Shown: one piece after another, positions 41,854 to 49,991 of the stretch | Numbering within the stretch: position 1 is the stretch's first letter | Layout: each line of letters starts with the position of its first letter | Assembly (NCBI GenBank): GCA_963205335.1 | Contig: CAUJIM010000098.1 | Span: forward strand, 19,521 to 83,520 | Origin: Pseudomonadota bacterium | GTDB taxonomy: Bacteria > Pseudomonadota > Gammaproteobacteria > Burkholderiales > Burkholderiaceae_C | Reading direction: 5' to 3' | DNA length: 64,000 nucleotides | Program-made: the position numbers and the translations under genes | The notes under the pieces: generated by a model | What the model was told of the DNA's origin: nothing | The model's database searches: none | What the model saw: only the letters and a program-made list of their open reading frames with translations

Positions 41854-42390
41854 ATGATCGATGGCCTCGTGCGCCTGCTGCGCCACCGCTGGTTCGACGA
41901 GCACGCCGCGCGCCGCGCCCTGCCGCCGCAGATGCTGGAGCGCCTGCGTGGCCGCGTGGCCGCCAGCGAACGGCGCCACACCGGGCAGATCCGCCTGTGC
42001 GTCGAGGGCGGCCTGCCCACGAGCTACCTCTGGCGCCACCTGCGCCGGCAGGTGCCGATCGGCCGGATCGTGCGCCAGCGCGCGCTGATGATGTTTTCCA
42101 AGCTCGGCGTCTGGGACACCGAGCGCAACAACGGCGTGCTGATCTACCTGCTGCTCGCCGAGCGCGCGATCGAGCTGGTGGCCGACCGCGGCCTGGCCCG
42201 CTGCGTCGACCAGGCCGCCTGGAGCGCGATGGTCGACCGCCTGGGCAGCGCGCTGCACGAGGGGCGGTTCGAGGAGGGACTGACGCAGGCGCTCGAAGAA
42301 GTCTCCGGCGTGCTGGTCGAGCACTTCCCGGGCGGCCCGGCGGCGGATGCCGCCGGCAACGAACTGCCCGACGACCCTGTCGTTCTCTGA
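41854..42390 (+). CDS. second TPM-domain protein, cytoplasmic/short form
   Basis: This 178-residue protein starts MIDGLVRLLRHRWFDEHAARRALPPQMLERLRGRVAASERRHTGQIRLCVEGGLP, then QRALMMFSKLGVWDTERNNGVLIYLLLAERAIELVADRG, the core of the TPM domain, with no signal peptide or membrane helix evident. It follows the first TPM gene with a 2-base gap, so LemA-TPM-TPM forms one transcript. This three-gene arrangement recurs in betaproteobacteria. The function is unknown; the conserved context suggests an envelope stress or membrane-repair complex, which is inference. Confidence 0.83.
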   Translation: MIDGLVRLLRHRWFDEHAARRALPPQMLERLRGRVAASERRHTGQIRLCVEGGLPTSYLWRHLRRQVPIGRIVRQRALMMFSKLGVWDTERNNGVLIYLLLAERAIELVADRGLARCVDQAAWSAMVDRLGSALHEGRFEEGLTQALEEVSGVLVEHFPGGPAADAAGNELPDDPVVL

Positions 42391-42397
42391 GCCGCGC

Positions 42398-43477
42398 TCA
42401 GGCCCGCGCCTGCGCGGCGATGCGCCGCGCCAGCCGCAGGCGCTCCTCGTGCCGCTCCAGGCCCTGGATGAAGCGCTCCGGGATGCCGCCGACGCCGACC
42501 ATCGCGCCCACCAGCGCACCGGTCAGGATGGCGCGGGCCTGGTTCTGCCCGCCGCCGTTGACGGCGTGGAGCACGGCGGCCTCGAAGTCGTCGGCGAAGC
42601 GCGCGGCCAGGTGGTAGGCCGCCGGGAACTGGTGGTAGACCGCGCAGGGCATCCCGTAGACCAGCGAGACCTTCCAGGCCGGCTCGATGCGCACGCCGGG
42701 GTCGAGCGCGGCGCCGGCGATGTAGCCCATGCCGATCAACGCGTCGGGCGAGCAGAACTGGCCGGCCTTGCGCGGCTTCTCGGGGCCGTCGGGCACGGCG
42801 TCCTGGTCCTGCAGGGTGACGCTGTGAAACGGCAGACGGCCCTCTCGCACCAGCTTCATGAGCCTGGCGGTGATCTGGCCGTCGAAGCGCTCGCCCTGCA
42901 CCAGCTGGCCCAGCGCCAGCGCGTAGGCCGTGGTCATCGCGCCGACGGTGGGGTCGATCTGCGTGAGCGCGGTGTTGCCGCTCACGCTTTCGGCGAGCGC
43001 CTGCGGGTCGTTCGCGTAGCGCACCGCGATAGCGAGCACGCGCTCGGCCGCTTCCGTGGTGTCGGCGTAGCCCGCCACCCGGCCCCAGGGCTGGCCGCGG
43101 AGCACGCGCTGGCGCCAGGCCTCGCGCATCGACTGGCTGGTGTAGCCGCCGGGGCCGTTGTTCGGCGTGCCGTCGATCAGCGGGAAGAAGTCCTGGTCGA
43201 TGCGGCGGCAGAAGTCCGCCTCGTCGTAGCGGCCCTGCCCGGCCAGCGAGCGCATGGTCAGTTCGAGCAGCCAGCCGGCCTGCGACGAATCGCCGGCCTT
43301 GAGCCCGTCGTGGTAGCGCCCCGGCCTGGGCGTGGTGTAGCCGCTGATCCACGGTCCGTAGGCGGCGCGCAGCTCGTCCAGGTCGTAGTACCAGTGCGGG
43401 CCGACGGCGAGCGCGTCGCCGATCAGTGCGCCCATCAGTGCGCCGCAGGCGCGGTCTTCAAACGAGGTGGCAGGCAT
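42398..43477 (-). CDS. ADP-ribosylglycohydrolase family protein
   Basis: The 359-residue protein has the ARH/DraG metal-binding pattern: RACGALMGALIGDALAVGPHW at the start, DSSQAGWLLELTMRSL, TQIDPTVGAMTTAYALALGQ and the C-terminal AVNGGGQNQARAILTGALVGAMVG that stands in place of the usual GGDTDT-type magnesium loop. The NGGGQNQ variant lacks the two Asp ligands, so its activity may differ from a classical ADP-ribosyl hydrolase. The start is the ATG at 43477; the longer track ORF is rejected because GGAGA precedes this ATG. It is convergent with the TPM operon (7-base gap). Confidence 0.8.
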   Translation of the reverse strand: MPATSFEDRACGALMGALIGDALAVGPHWYYDLDELRAAYGPWISGYTTPRPGRYHDGLKAGDSSQAGWLLELTMRSLAGQGRYDEADFCRRIDQDFFPLIDGTPNNGPGGYTSQSMREAWRQRVLRGQPWGRVAGYADTTEAAERVLAIAVRYANDPQALAESVSGNTALTQIDPTVGAMTTAYALALGQLVQGERFDGQITARLMKLVREGRLPFHSVTLQDQDAVPDGPEKPRKAGQFCSPDALIGMGYIAGAALDPGVRIEPAWKVSLVYGMPCAVYHQFPAAYHLAARFADDFEAAVLHAVNGGGQNQARAILTGALVGAMVGVGGIPERFIQGLERHEERLRLARRIAAQARA

Positions 43478-43583
43478 GGCGGTTCTCCGGTGCGGTGTGC
43501 CCACGATAGCCGGATTGCCGGGCCGATGCCACCAGCGAAGGCGATGCCTGCGCCAGGGGTGTCGGTACTTCACCCGGCTCCCG

Positions 43584-43919
43584 TCACTCTTGATCGAGCA
43601 AGCGTTTGAAAAGGTGGGCCCTGAAGTTTCTCCTGGTGTGGACGAACATGTGGATCAGAGCCATGTGCTCATCGAATTCGTACACGATCCGTGTCTGCCG
43701 GACCAGCGTGCAGCGGACATTCGTGATGCCCAGGTCCTTCAGTTCATCGATACAGCTGCCGATTTCCGGTTGGCGCTCGATGAGCCGGAAGGCTTTTTTG
43801 TATTCGGCGTTGACGGCATTGCAGGTGAGGTCGCCGAACTCCTTTTTGACGTACTCCCTGACGTCCCTGAATTCCCGCTGGGCGCTGCGCAGAATGAGAA
43901 GCCGGCGCGGCACGGTCAA
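43584..43919 (-). CDS. ParE/RelE-superfamily toxin
   Basis: A 111-residue protein with the RelE/ParE pattern: LLILRSAQREFRDVREYVKKEFGD (two N-terminal helices), then KAFRLIERQPEIGSCIDELKDLG, VRCTLVRQTRIVYEFDEHMALIHMFVHTRRN (central beta strands). RelE-like toxins cut mRNA on the ribosome, and ParE-like ones poison gyrase; I cannot decide between them. It overlaps the antitoxin gene by 4 bases (ATGA), so translation is coupled and antitoxin comes first. The frame is intact, unlike the toxin at 32107. Confidence 0.85.
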   Translation of the reverse strand: MTVPRRLLILRSAQREFRDVREYVKKEFGDLTCNAVNAEYKKAFRLIERQPEIGSCIDELKDLGITNVRCTLVRQTRIVYEFDEHMALIHMFVHTRRNFRAHLFKRLLDQE

Positions 43920-44176
43920 TCATCCATCGGATCGAGAAAGGCGTGCGCATCGCTGAATTTGCCTTCGGCGAATTCCTTTTTTCCCAAGGCCAGCAGTTTC
44001 AGCAAGGCCAATGCCTCCTGCTGCTTTTCATACTCGGCGATGTCCATGACGACCATCTTGGCTTCACCGTTCTGGGTGATGATGATGGGGTCGGGGTTGA
44101 CGGCAAATTCCTTGACGATTTCTGCCGCACTGGATTTCAGGTAGGTGATGGGCCTGATCTGCTTTGCGAGGGACAT
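43916..44176 (-). CDS. Phd/YefM-family antitoxin
   Basis: The 86-residue protein begins MSLAKQIRPITYLKSSAAEIVKEFAVNPDPIIITQNGEAKMVVMDIAEYEKQQEALALLKLL, the PhdYeFM_antitox pattern of an N-terminal DNA-binding half followed by a flexible toxin-binding tail (GKKEFAEGKFSDAHAFLDPMDD). It is the first gene of the operon. Its promoter has a textbook TTGACA/TATTTT pair with a 16-base palindrome exactly in the spacer, the expected site for autorepression by the antitoxin or its complex. Confidence 0.88.
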   Translation of the reverse strand: MSLAKQIRPITYLKSSAAEIVKEFAVNPDPIIITQNGEAKMVVMDIAEYEKQQEALALLKLLALGKKEFAEGKFSDAHAFLDPMDD

Positions 44177-44202
44177 GGCGGTTCTTGGAGGGTCTGACAG
44201 CC

Positions 44203-44231
44203 AAAATACAGACCGAATTCGGTCTTGTCAA
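44203..44231 (-). promoter_or_regulatory. toxin-antitoxin promoter with operator in the spacer
   Basis: On minus: -35 TTGACA (44226-44231), 17-base spacer, -10 TATTTT (44203-44208). The spacer contains the perfect 16-base palindrome AGACCGAATTCGGTCT (44210-44225). Binding there would block polymerase completely. Confidence 0.85.
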
Positions 44232-44245
44232 GGAGGCCGTGCCTG

Positions 44246-45298
44246 TCACTCGTACACCACCACCCGGTCCCCCACCTTCACCTGCTCGTACAGCCACTTG
44301 GCGACCTGGTAGTCGCGCAGCTGGCTGCAGCCGTGCGAGCCGCTGGCGTAGCCGTTCTCGGCGAAGTCGTCGGAGAAGTGGATGGCCACGTTGCCGTGGT
44401 AGAAGAGGGCGTAGGGCATGGGCGTGCGCTCGCCGAAGATCTTGGACACCGTGTCGCTGTTCTTGTACCAGACGCGGAACTCGCCCAGCGGGCTGTCCCA
44501 GCCGGGGCGCGAAAACCGCGCCTCGCGCGTGAACTTGATCTTCCCGTCCACCACGTACGACATCACCTTCTGCGCCTTGGAGATGCACACCACCCGGCCG
44601 GTGGTGCAGCGCGCGTCGAGCGCCTGCGCGAGCGTGCTGGCGGGCGGCGCGCTGAACAGCCGCGCGTAGCGCGGGTTGCGCGTGGCGGCGATCAGCCGGG
44701 CCCAGGCGCGCTCGTCCATTACCTCGCCGGCGGCCAGGCCGTGCCGGGCGCGCCAGGCGGACACGGCCTGCCGGGTGGCCGGGCTCAGCACGCCATCGGT
44801 GGGGCCGGCGTATGCGCCCGCCTGCCGCAGGCGGTCCTGCAGCTCCATGATGTAGCCCGCGTGCTGCGGGCCGGTGAACCAGGGGCCGATGTCGCTGTTG
44901 CTCAGCTCGGCGGCGGTGGGGTCGAAGGACTTGGCGCGCAGCGCGTCCCAGGTTTTCTGGTCGACCACGCCGGTCGCGGGCAGGCCGCTTTCGCGCTGGA
45001 ATTTTTCAACCGCCGTGCGGGTGGCCGCGCCGAACTGGTCGTTGGCGTCGTAGGTGGCCAGGTATCTGGCGTGCCGCAGGCGGATCTGCAGCTCGCGCAC
45101 CTGGGGCGACTGCATCTTGAAGCGCAGCGCCTGCGCCAGCGGCGCGGGGGCACTGAAGGGGCGCGGCGGGATGTGGGCTTCGCGCGGACTGACTGCCTGG
45201 GGCGGGGCGGTTGGCGGACTGGTCTGGGCCAGCCCCATCGAGCAGGCCAGGCCGCAGGCGGCGAGCAGGCCGGGTGAGAAAAGGCGTGACGGGTTCAT
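44246..45298 (-). CDS. L,D-transpeptidase with two peptidoglycan-binding domains
   Basis: This 350-residue protein has a signal sequence (MNPSRLFSPGLLAACGLACSMGLAQ), two PG_binding_1 domains (about 75-130: VRELQIRLRHARYL...ATRTAVEKFQRESGLPATGVVDQKTWDAL; about 165-220: YIMELQDRLRQAGAYAGPTDGVLSPATRQAVSAW) and a C-terminal YkuD domain with the catalytic HFSDDFAENGYASGSHGCSQL. It should form meso-DAP crosslinks or attach proteins in the cell wall. The YkuD catalytic Cys is present. The track ORF starts at 45559; the ATG at 45298 begins the signal peptide. Confidence 0.9.
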   Translation of the reverse strand: MNPSRLFSPGLLAACGLACSMGLAQTSPPTAPPQAVSPREAHIPPRPFSAPAPLAQALRFKMQSPQVRELQIRLRHARYLATYDANDQFGAATRTAVEKFQRESGLPATGVVDQKTWDALRAKSFDPTAAELSNSDIGPWFTGPQHAGYIMELQDRLRQAGAYAGPTDGVLSPATRQAVSAWRARHGLAAGEVMDERAWARLIAATRNPRYARLFSAPPASTLAQALDARCTTGRVVCISKAQKVMSYVVDGKIKFTREARFSRPGWDSPLGEFRVWYKNSDTVSKIFGERTPMPYALFYHGNVAIHFSDDFAENGYASGSHGCSQLRDYQVAKWLYEQVKVGDRVVVYE

Positions 45299-45422
45299 CG
45301 GGTGTGAAAGCGGTTCTGCGGTGCGGATGGGTGCATCGTCTGTTTTCGCCCCTACGGGCAGTCGGGCAGGCTCTGAAGCGTGGAACGCGGCCGCCGCCCC
45401 GCCATTGACATCGATCCAGCCT

Positions 45423-47567
45423 CTATCGCGTGCGCCGCCACAGCGTGACCTCGGACAGCGTGTGCTGGAACTTGCGCTTGGTTTCGCGGATGACGAAGGG
45501 CACGCTGCGCGGCCCGCCCACCATGTCGAAGTGCGGGCCCAGCAAGGCCTTGAGCGCATCGAGCGTGCGCCAGCTCTCGCCGTCCTTCTTGAAACCGCCC
45601 AGCCACTTCTCGCGCGGCGTGTGCTCGGCCAGCCAGGTGTAGGGCGAGGTGAGCATCAGCACGCCGCCCAGGTTCAGGCGCTCGTGGATGGTGGTGACGA
45701 ACTGGGCCGGGTCGTACAGCCGGTCGATCAGGTTGGCGGCCAGGATCAGGTCGTAGCCGGCAAATTGCGGTTTGAGGTTGCAGGCATCCCCCTGCCAGAA
45801 GGCCACGCGCGTCGCCGTGTCCTGCAGGCCCAGGCCGGCCAGGTTGGCGGCCTTGTACTCGACCAGCTCGCCTTCCTCCACCGCCGTGTAGCGCACCGTG
45901 TCGCCGCGCGCCAGCGCCACGCCCTGGTCGATGAAGCGCGCGGAGAAGTCCACGCCCACCACTTCGTCGAAGTGGCGCGCCAGCTCGAACACGGCGCGCC
46001 CCACGGCGCAGCCCAGGTCCATCGCGCGCCGGTGCGGGCCGCTGCCCACGGCCTCGATGGCGATCCGTGCCAGCGCCTGGGGGAAGTTGGGCACGCCGTG
46101 GTACTCGGCGCCGTAGTGGAACTCCATGTACTGCGTGATCAGGTCGTCGGTCTCGTAGCGCGAGGCGGGTGTGGCCACCGGCGTTTCGGCCGCCACGTAG
46201 CGAAAGCCCGCGTGCTGGAAGAAGTGGCGCCGGAAGGCGTAGCGCGACTCGGGTTCGGCTTCGTTGCCGGTGGCGATCCACGAGCCGCCCTTGATCAGGT
46301 TGTGCCGGTCGTCGAAGGTCGGCGTGGTGAAGTCGTCGTAGATCGGGTGGGTCTTGAAGCCTTCGAACGGGTAGGTGGGCGTCTCGGTCCATTGCCAGAC
46401 GTTGCCCACCGCGTCGCAGAACGGCCCGTGCGCGAAGTGGTCCACCGGGCATGGCGAGGCCCAGTGCTCCAGGTAGAGGTTGGCGCCGGCCGGGCGATCG
46501 TCCGCCAGCTGCCAGCCGCTCGCGGCCAGCACGCGGTGCCATTCGTCCTCGGTCGGCAGGCGCACGTTCCGGCCGGTCTGCTGCGTCTTCCAGCGGCAAA
46601 AGGCCCGGGCTTCGAGGCAGTTGACCTCCACCGGCCAGTTCCAGGGCATCGCCACCACCTGCGTCATCAGGCGCAGGCGCCAGCCGTCACGGCCCTGCAC
46701 CCAGAAGGTGGGATGCATGGCCTTGGCGAAGTCGCGCCAGCGGCGGCCCTCGTCGTCCCAGAAGGCGTCGTGCGCGTAGCCGCCGGCCGTGACGAATTCC
46801 AGGAATTCGCCGTTGCTCACCAGCAGGCGGCCGGCCTGGAAGGCGGGCACGTCGGCGGCGTGGCGGCCGTATTCGTTGTCCCAGCCATAGCGCTCGCAGT
46901 CGAACGGCTTGCCCAGCCCGACGTGGCCCGCGGGCACGTCGACCAGCGTGTTCACCGGGGCTGCGCCCGTCAGCGCGCACACCGGCCACTCGGGCCTGGT
47001 CTGCACGTAGTCGAGGCGGTGCTGGCGGATCAGCACGGACGAGGTCTCTAGATGGATGCGCTCGTGCTCCACCCCCATCACGATGGCCCACCAGGGGTTT
47101 TCCCAATTCACCGGCAAGGTCAGTGGCGCCGTGTCGATCAGGTCCGTCACCAGCTTGCGCACCTGGTCGCGGTAGGCCTGCACCCTGGCGACGCCGGGCC
47201 AGTCGTAGTGCGCATCGTCCAGGTCGTCCCAGCTCATTTCATCGACGCCGACGGCGAAGATCGACTCCAGGTGCGGGTCGATGCGCGCACCGATCAGGCG
47301 CGTGAGCAGCAGCTTGTTGACGAAGAAAGTGGCGGTGTGGCCGTAATAGAAGATCAGCGGGTGGCGCAGCGTGATCGGCCGTTCGACCCAGGCAGCCTCG
47401 CACGCGAGCGTGCGAAACAGCGTTTCGTAGGCATCGAAGGTTTCCAGGAAGTAGGCGCGCAGGTGCCGGCGAAACCGCTGCGGGTCACCCGCGTGCAGGG
47501 ACAGGCGTCGGGGCAGCGAACAGGGGGGCTGCGGCGTGTTGAGCACGGCGGGGTCGACTCGGTTCAT
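45423..47567 (-). CDS. ovoA: 5-histidylcysteine sulfoxide synthase/putative methyltransferase OvoA (ovothiol biosynthesis)
   Basis: OvoA joins cysteine to histidine as a sulfoxide and then methylates the later thiol, making ovothiol. The 714-residue protein has the DinB_2 domain at the N-terminus with the metal motif GVEHERIHLETS, an FGE-sulfatase domain (about 210-440: NGEFLEFVTAGGY, LPTEDEWHRVLAASGW, FCDAVGNVWQWTETPTYPFEGF, NLIKGGSWIATGNEAEPESRYAFRRHF) and a C-terminal SAM methyltransferase (MDLGCAVGRAVFELARHFDEVVGVDFS). The three-domain order and length are those of OvoA, while EgtB lacks the methyltransferase. Single gene with no partner nearby; the C-S lyase OvoB must be elsewhere. Confidence 0.95.
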   Translation of the reverse strand: MNRVDPAVLNTPQPPCSLPRRLSLHAGDPQRFRRHLRAYFLETFDAYETLFRTLACEAAWVERPITLRHPLIFYYGHTATFFVNKLLLTRLIGARIDPHLESIFAVGVDEMSWDDLDDAHYDWPGVARVQAYRDQVRKLVTDLIDTAPLTLPVNWENPWWAIVMGVEHERIHLETSSVLIRQHRLDYVQTRPEWPVCALTGAAPVNTLVDVPAGHVGLGKPFDCERYGWDNEYGRHAADVPAFQAGRLLVSNGEFLEFVTAGGYAHDAFWDDEGRRWRDFAKAMHPTFWVQGRDGWRLRLMTQVVAMPWNWPVEVNCLEARAFCRWKTQQTGRNVRLPTEDEWHRVLAASGWQLADDRPAGANLYLEHWASPCPVDHFAHGPFCDAVGNVWQWTETPTYPFEGFKTHPIYDDFTTPTFDDRHNLIKGGSWIATGNEAEPESRYAFRRHFFQHAGFRYVAAETPVATPASRYETDDLITQYMEFHYGAEYHGVPNFPQALARIAIEAVGSGPHRRAMDLGCAVGRAVFELARHFDEVVGVDFSARFIDQGVALARGDTVRYTAVEEGELVEYKAANLAGLGLQDTATRVAFWQGDACNLKPQFAGYDLILAANLIDRLYDPAQFVTTIHERLNLGGVLMLTSPYTWLAEHTPREKWLGGFKKDGESWRTLDALKALLGPHFDMVGGPRSVPFVIRETKRKFQHTLSEVTLWRRTR

Positions 47568-47721
47568 CGTGGTGGGATGCGCGGTGGCGAAGTTTCCGGA
47601 CGCAAAAAGGGTATCACCATCGCGTTTGCGCGGCTGGCAGCCGCCTTTTGTCCGCGGCAGGGCAGGGGTGTCGCGGTGCGGGGGACGGTCCGCGCGCGCC
47701 CGGGTGCTTTCTCCCCGTCTT

Positions 47722-49113
47722 TCAGGCCGGCTGGCCGATCAGGTCGTGCCCTTGCGTGCCGACGATGCGGGCCTTGACGAAGTCGCCCGTCTTGTAGGTC
47801 TTGCTGGCTTTCTCCGCGGGCAGCAGGTGCACGACGCCGTCGATGTCGGGCGCGTCGGCGTAGCTGCGGCCGGTGCCGCCCTTCTTGCCCTGGCTCGCCG
47901 CCTTGTCCACCAGCACCTGCAGCGTCTGGCCCACGCGCCGCTGCAGCCTGATGGTGGAAACCTCCTCGGCCACGGCCATGAAGCGCGCGCGGCGTTCCTC
48001 GCGCAGCTCGGGCGCCAGCATGCCGGGCAGGTCGTTGGCCGCCGCGCCCTGCACGTTGCTGTAGGCGAAGCAGCCGGCGCGGTCGATCTGCGCTTCGCGC
48101 ATGAAGTCGAGCAGGTGCCGGAATTCGTCTTCGGTCTCGCCGGGAAAGCCGGCGATGAAGGTGGAGCGGATCACGAGTTCGGGGCAGGCGGCGCGCCAGC
48201 GCTGGATGCGCTCGAGGTTTTTCTCGCCGCTGGCCGGGCGTTTCATGCGCTTCAGGACGTCGGGGTGGCTGTGCTGGAAGGGCACGTCCAGGTAGGGCAG
48301 CACCAGGCCCTGCGCCATCAGCGGGATCAACTCGTCCACGCTCGGGTAGGGGTAGACGTAGTGCAGCCGCACCCAGGCGCCAAAGGGCCTGGCCAGTTCA
48401 CCGAGCTCCTGCACCAGTTCGAGCGTGCGCGTGGCGATGCCGCGGCCCATGAAGGAGCCCGCTTCGTAGCGCTTGTCCACGCCGTAGGCCGAGGTGTCCT
48501 GGCTGATCACCAGCAGCTCCTTGACGCCGCCGTTGAACAGCGCCCGGGCCTCGCGCAGGATGGCCCCGATGGGGCGCGAGACCAGCGTGCCGCGCATCGA
48601 CGGAATGATGCAGAAGGTGCAGTGGTGGTTGCAGCCCTCGGAAATCTTGAGGTAGGCGTAATGGCGCGGCGTGAGCTTGAGACCGGCCTCGCCGAAGGCA
48701 TTGGGCACGAGGTCGAGAAACGGGTCGTGCGGCTTGGGCAGGTGCCGGTGCACCGCGTCCATCACCTCCTGCGTGGCCTGCGGGCCGGTGACCGCGAGCA
48801 CGCTGGGGTGCACCTCCTGCACCAGCGTGCCGCCGTCCTTACCGGGCGTGGCGCCCAGGCAGCCGGTGACGATGACCTTGCCGTTTTCCGTCAGCGCCTC
48901 GCCGATCGTGTCCAGGCTTTCCCTGATCGCGTCGTCGATGAAGCCGCAGGTGTTGACGATGACCAGATCGGCGCCGTCGAAGGTCTTGGAGGTCTCGTAG
49001 CCCTCGGCGCTCAGCTGCGTGAGGATGAGTTCGGAGTCGGTCAGCGCCTTGGGGCAGCCGAGGCTGACGAAGCCGATTTTCGGGGTCTTGGCGGGAGCGA
49101 GCGTGGTGGTCAT
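47722..49113 (-). CDS. rimO: ribosomal protein S12 methylthiotransferase RimO
   Basis: RimO is a radical-SAM enzyme that methylthiolates Asp88 of ribosomal protein S12. The 463-residue protein has the N-terminal MTTase domain with cluster cysteines in [22 protein letters not shown] and TGCLGA, the radical-SAM CNHHCTFC motif ([18 protein letters not shown]) and a C-terminal TRAM domain (about 395-463). [13 protein letters not shown] is RimO-specific compared with MiaB. It follows phaR by 10 bases on minus, so the two may be cotranscribed. Confidence 0.96.
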   Translation of the reverse strand: MTTTLAPAKTPKIGFVSLGCPKALTDSELILTQLSAEGYETSKTFDGADLVIVNTCGFIDDAIRESLDTIGEALTENGKVIVTGCLGATPGKDGGTLVQEVHPSVLAVTGPQATQEVMDAVHRHLPKPHDPFLDLVPNAFGEAGLKLTPRHYAYLKISEGCNHHCTFCIIPSMRGTLVSRPIGAILREARALFNGGVKELLVISQDTSAYGVDKRYEAGSFMGRGIATRTLELVQELGELARPFGAWVRLHYVYPYPSVDELIPLMAQGLVLPYLDVPFQHSHPDVLKRMKRPASGEKNLERIQRWRAACPELVIRSTFIAGFPGETEDEFRHLLDFMREAQIDRAGCFAYSNVQGAAANDLPGMLAPELREERRARFMAVAEEVSTIRLQRRVGQTLQVLVDKAASQGKKGGTGRSYADAPDIDGVVHLLPAEKASKTYKTGDFVKARIVGTQGHDLIGQPA

Positions 49114-49123
49114 GGCGGCGGGG

Positions 49124-49663
49124 TCAGCGCTGCTTGATGCCGAAGGCGCCGAGCATCTGCTCGGTCTGCTTGTTCATCTGCTCCTGCATGTGCTGGAACA
49201 CCGTTTGCGACTGCTCGATGTAGCTGCCCATCAGGCTTTGCATCATGGGCGATTGCAGGCTCATGAAGTGGTTCCACATCTCCGGCGTGATGGTCTTGGC
49301 CTGCTCGGCGAGCTTGGCCTGGACTTCGGTGAACATCTGCACGTTCTTTTCCAGGTAGGCGCCCATGAAGCCCTGCATCGCATGGCCGTAGAAGCGGATG
49401 ATGTTGGCCAGCGCTGCCTCGCTGAACATCGGCGCGCCGCCGGCCTCTTCTTCCAGGATGATCTGCAGCAGGATGGAACGCGTGAGATCGTCGCCGGTCT
49501 TGGCGTCGCGCACTGCCACGTCCACGCCGTCGATCACGAGCTGGCGCACCTCGGCCAGCGTGATGTAGGTGGAGGTGGAGGTGTCGTACAGGCGCCGGTT
49601 GGGGTATTTCTTGATGACGCGCTGCGCCGCTTGCGGTTCGGGGGTGGGGGTCTTGTCTGGCAC
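49124..49663 (-). CDS. phaR: polyhydroxyalkanoate synthesis repressor PhaR
   Basis: PhaR binds DNA and PHA granules, and represses phasin synthesis until granules form. The 179-residue protein has the PHB_acc_N DNA-binding segment [31 protein letters not shown] and two PHB_acc repeats ([66 protein letters not shown]). A C-terminal Gln/Met tail follows. The true start is a GTG at 49663 ([10 protein letters not shown]) behind AGGAG, not the 49906 opening in the track, which would cover the tRNA region. The site TTGCAGTGCAGCA lies 48 bases upstream, indicating autoregulation. Confidence 0.95.
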   Translation of the reverse strand: MPDKTPTPEPQAAQRVIKKYPNRRLYDTSTSTYITLAEVRQLVIDGVDVAVRDAKTGDDLTRSILLQIILEEEAGGAPMFSEAALANIIRFYGHAMQGFMGAYLEKNVQMFTEVQAKLAEQAKTITPEMWNHFMSLQSPMMQSLMGSYIEQSQTVFQHMQEQMNKQTEQMLGAFGIKQR

Positions 49664-49710
49664 CAGCGTCTCCTGGGAGCTGTGGATCGGTCGGTCTGCA
49701 ACTGCCGATT

Positions 49711-49723
49711 TTGCAGTGCAGCA
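49711..49723 (-). promoter_or_regulatory. PhaR-like operator upstream of phaR
   Basis: TTGCAGTGCAGCA on plus; identical over 13 bases to the site at the phaP transcription start (within 18524-18538). Suggests autorepression of phaR. Confidence 0.65.
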
Positions 49724-49861
49724 GATTTTAGGCAAGGCCAATGGTGCGCGGGGTTGCCCGTGGCGCGGCGCTCTCGCCCTGGCCCGATTCTCGCTGTTTC
49801 GCTTGTTGGCGCGCTGCCAAGAAAAAGGCACTTGGCATTTGTGCCAAGTGCCTGATTGCAT

Positions 49862-49938
49862 TGGTAGGCGCGATTGGACTCGAACCAACGACCCCCACCA
49901 TGTCAAGGTGGTGCTCTAACCAGCTGAGCTACGCGCCT
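49862..49938 (-). tRNA. tRNA-Val (anticodon GAC)
   Basis: The 77-base cloverleaf includes an encoded CCA. The acceptor stem is AGGCGCG/CGCGCCT, the D arm is AGCTCAGCTGGTTAGAGC, the anticodon arm is CCACC-TTGACAT-GGTGG with anticodon GAC, and the T arm contains GGTTCGAGTCC. It lies between relA and phaR, in the same direction as both. Confidence 0.97.
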
Positions 49939-49991
49939 GTTCTACCGAAGAGCGCGATTCTAGCAACAAATCGGCACCCGCCGCTCCAGGC

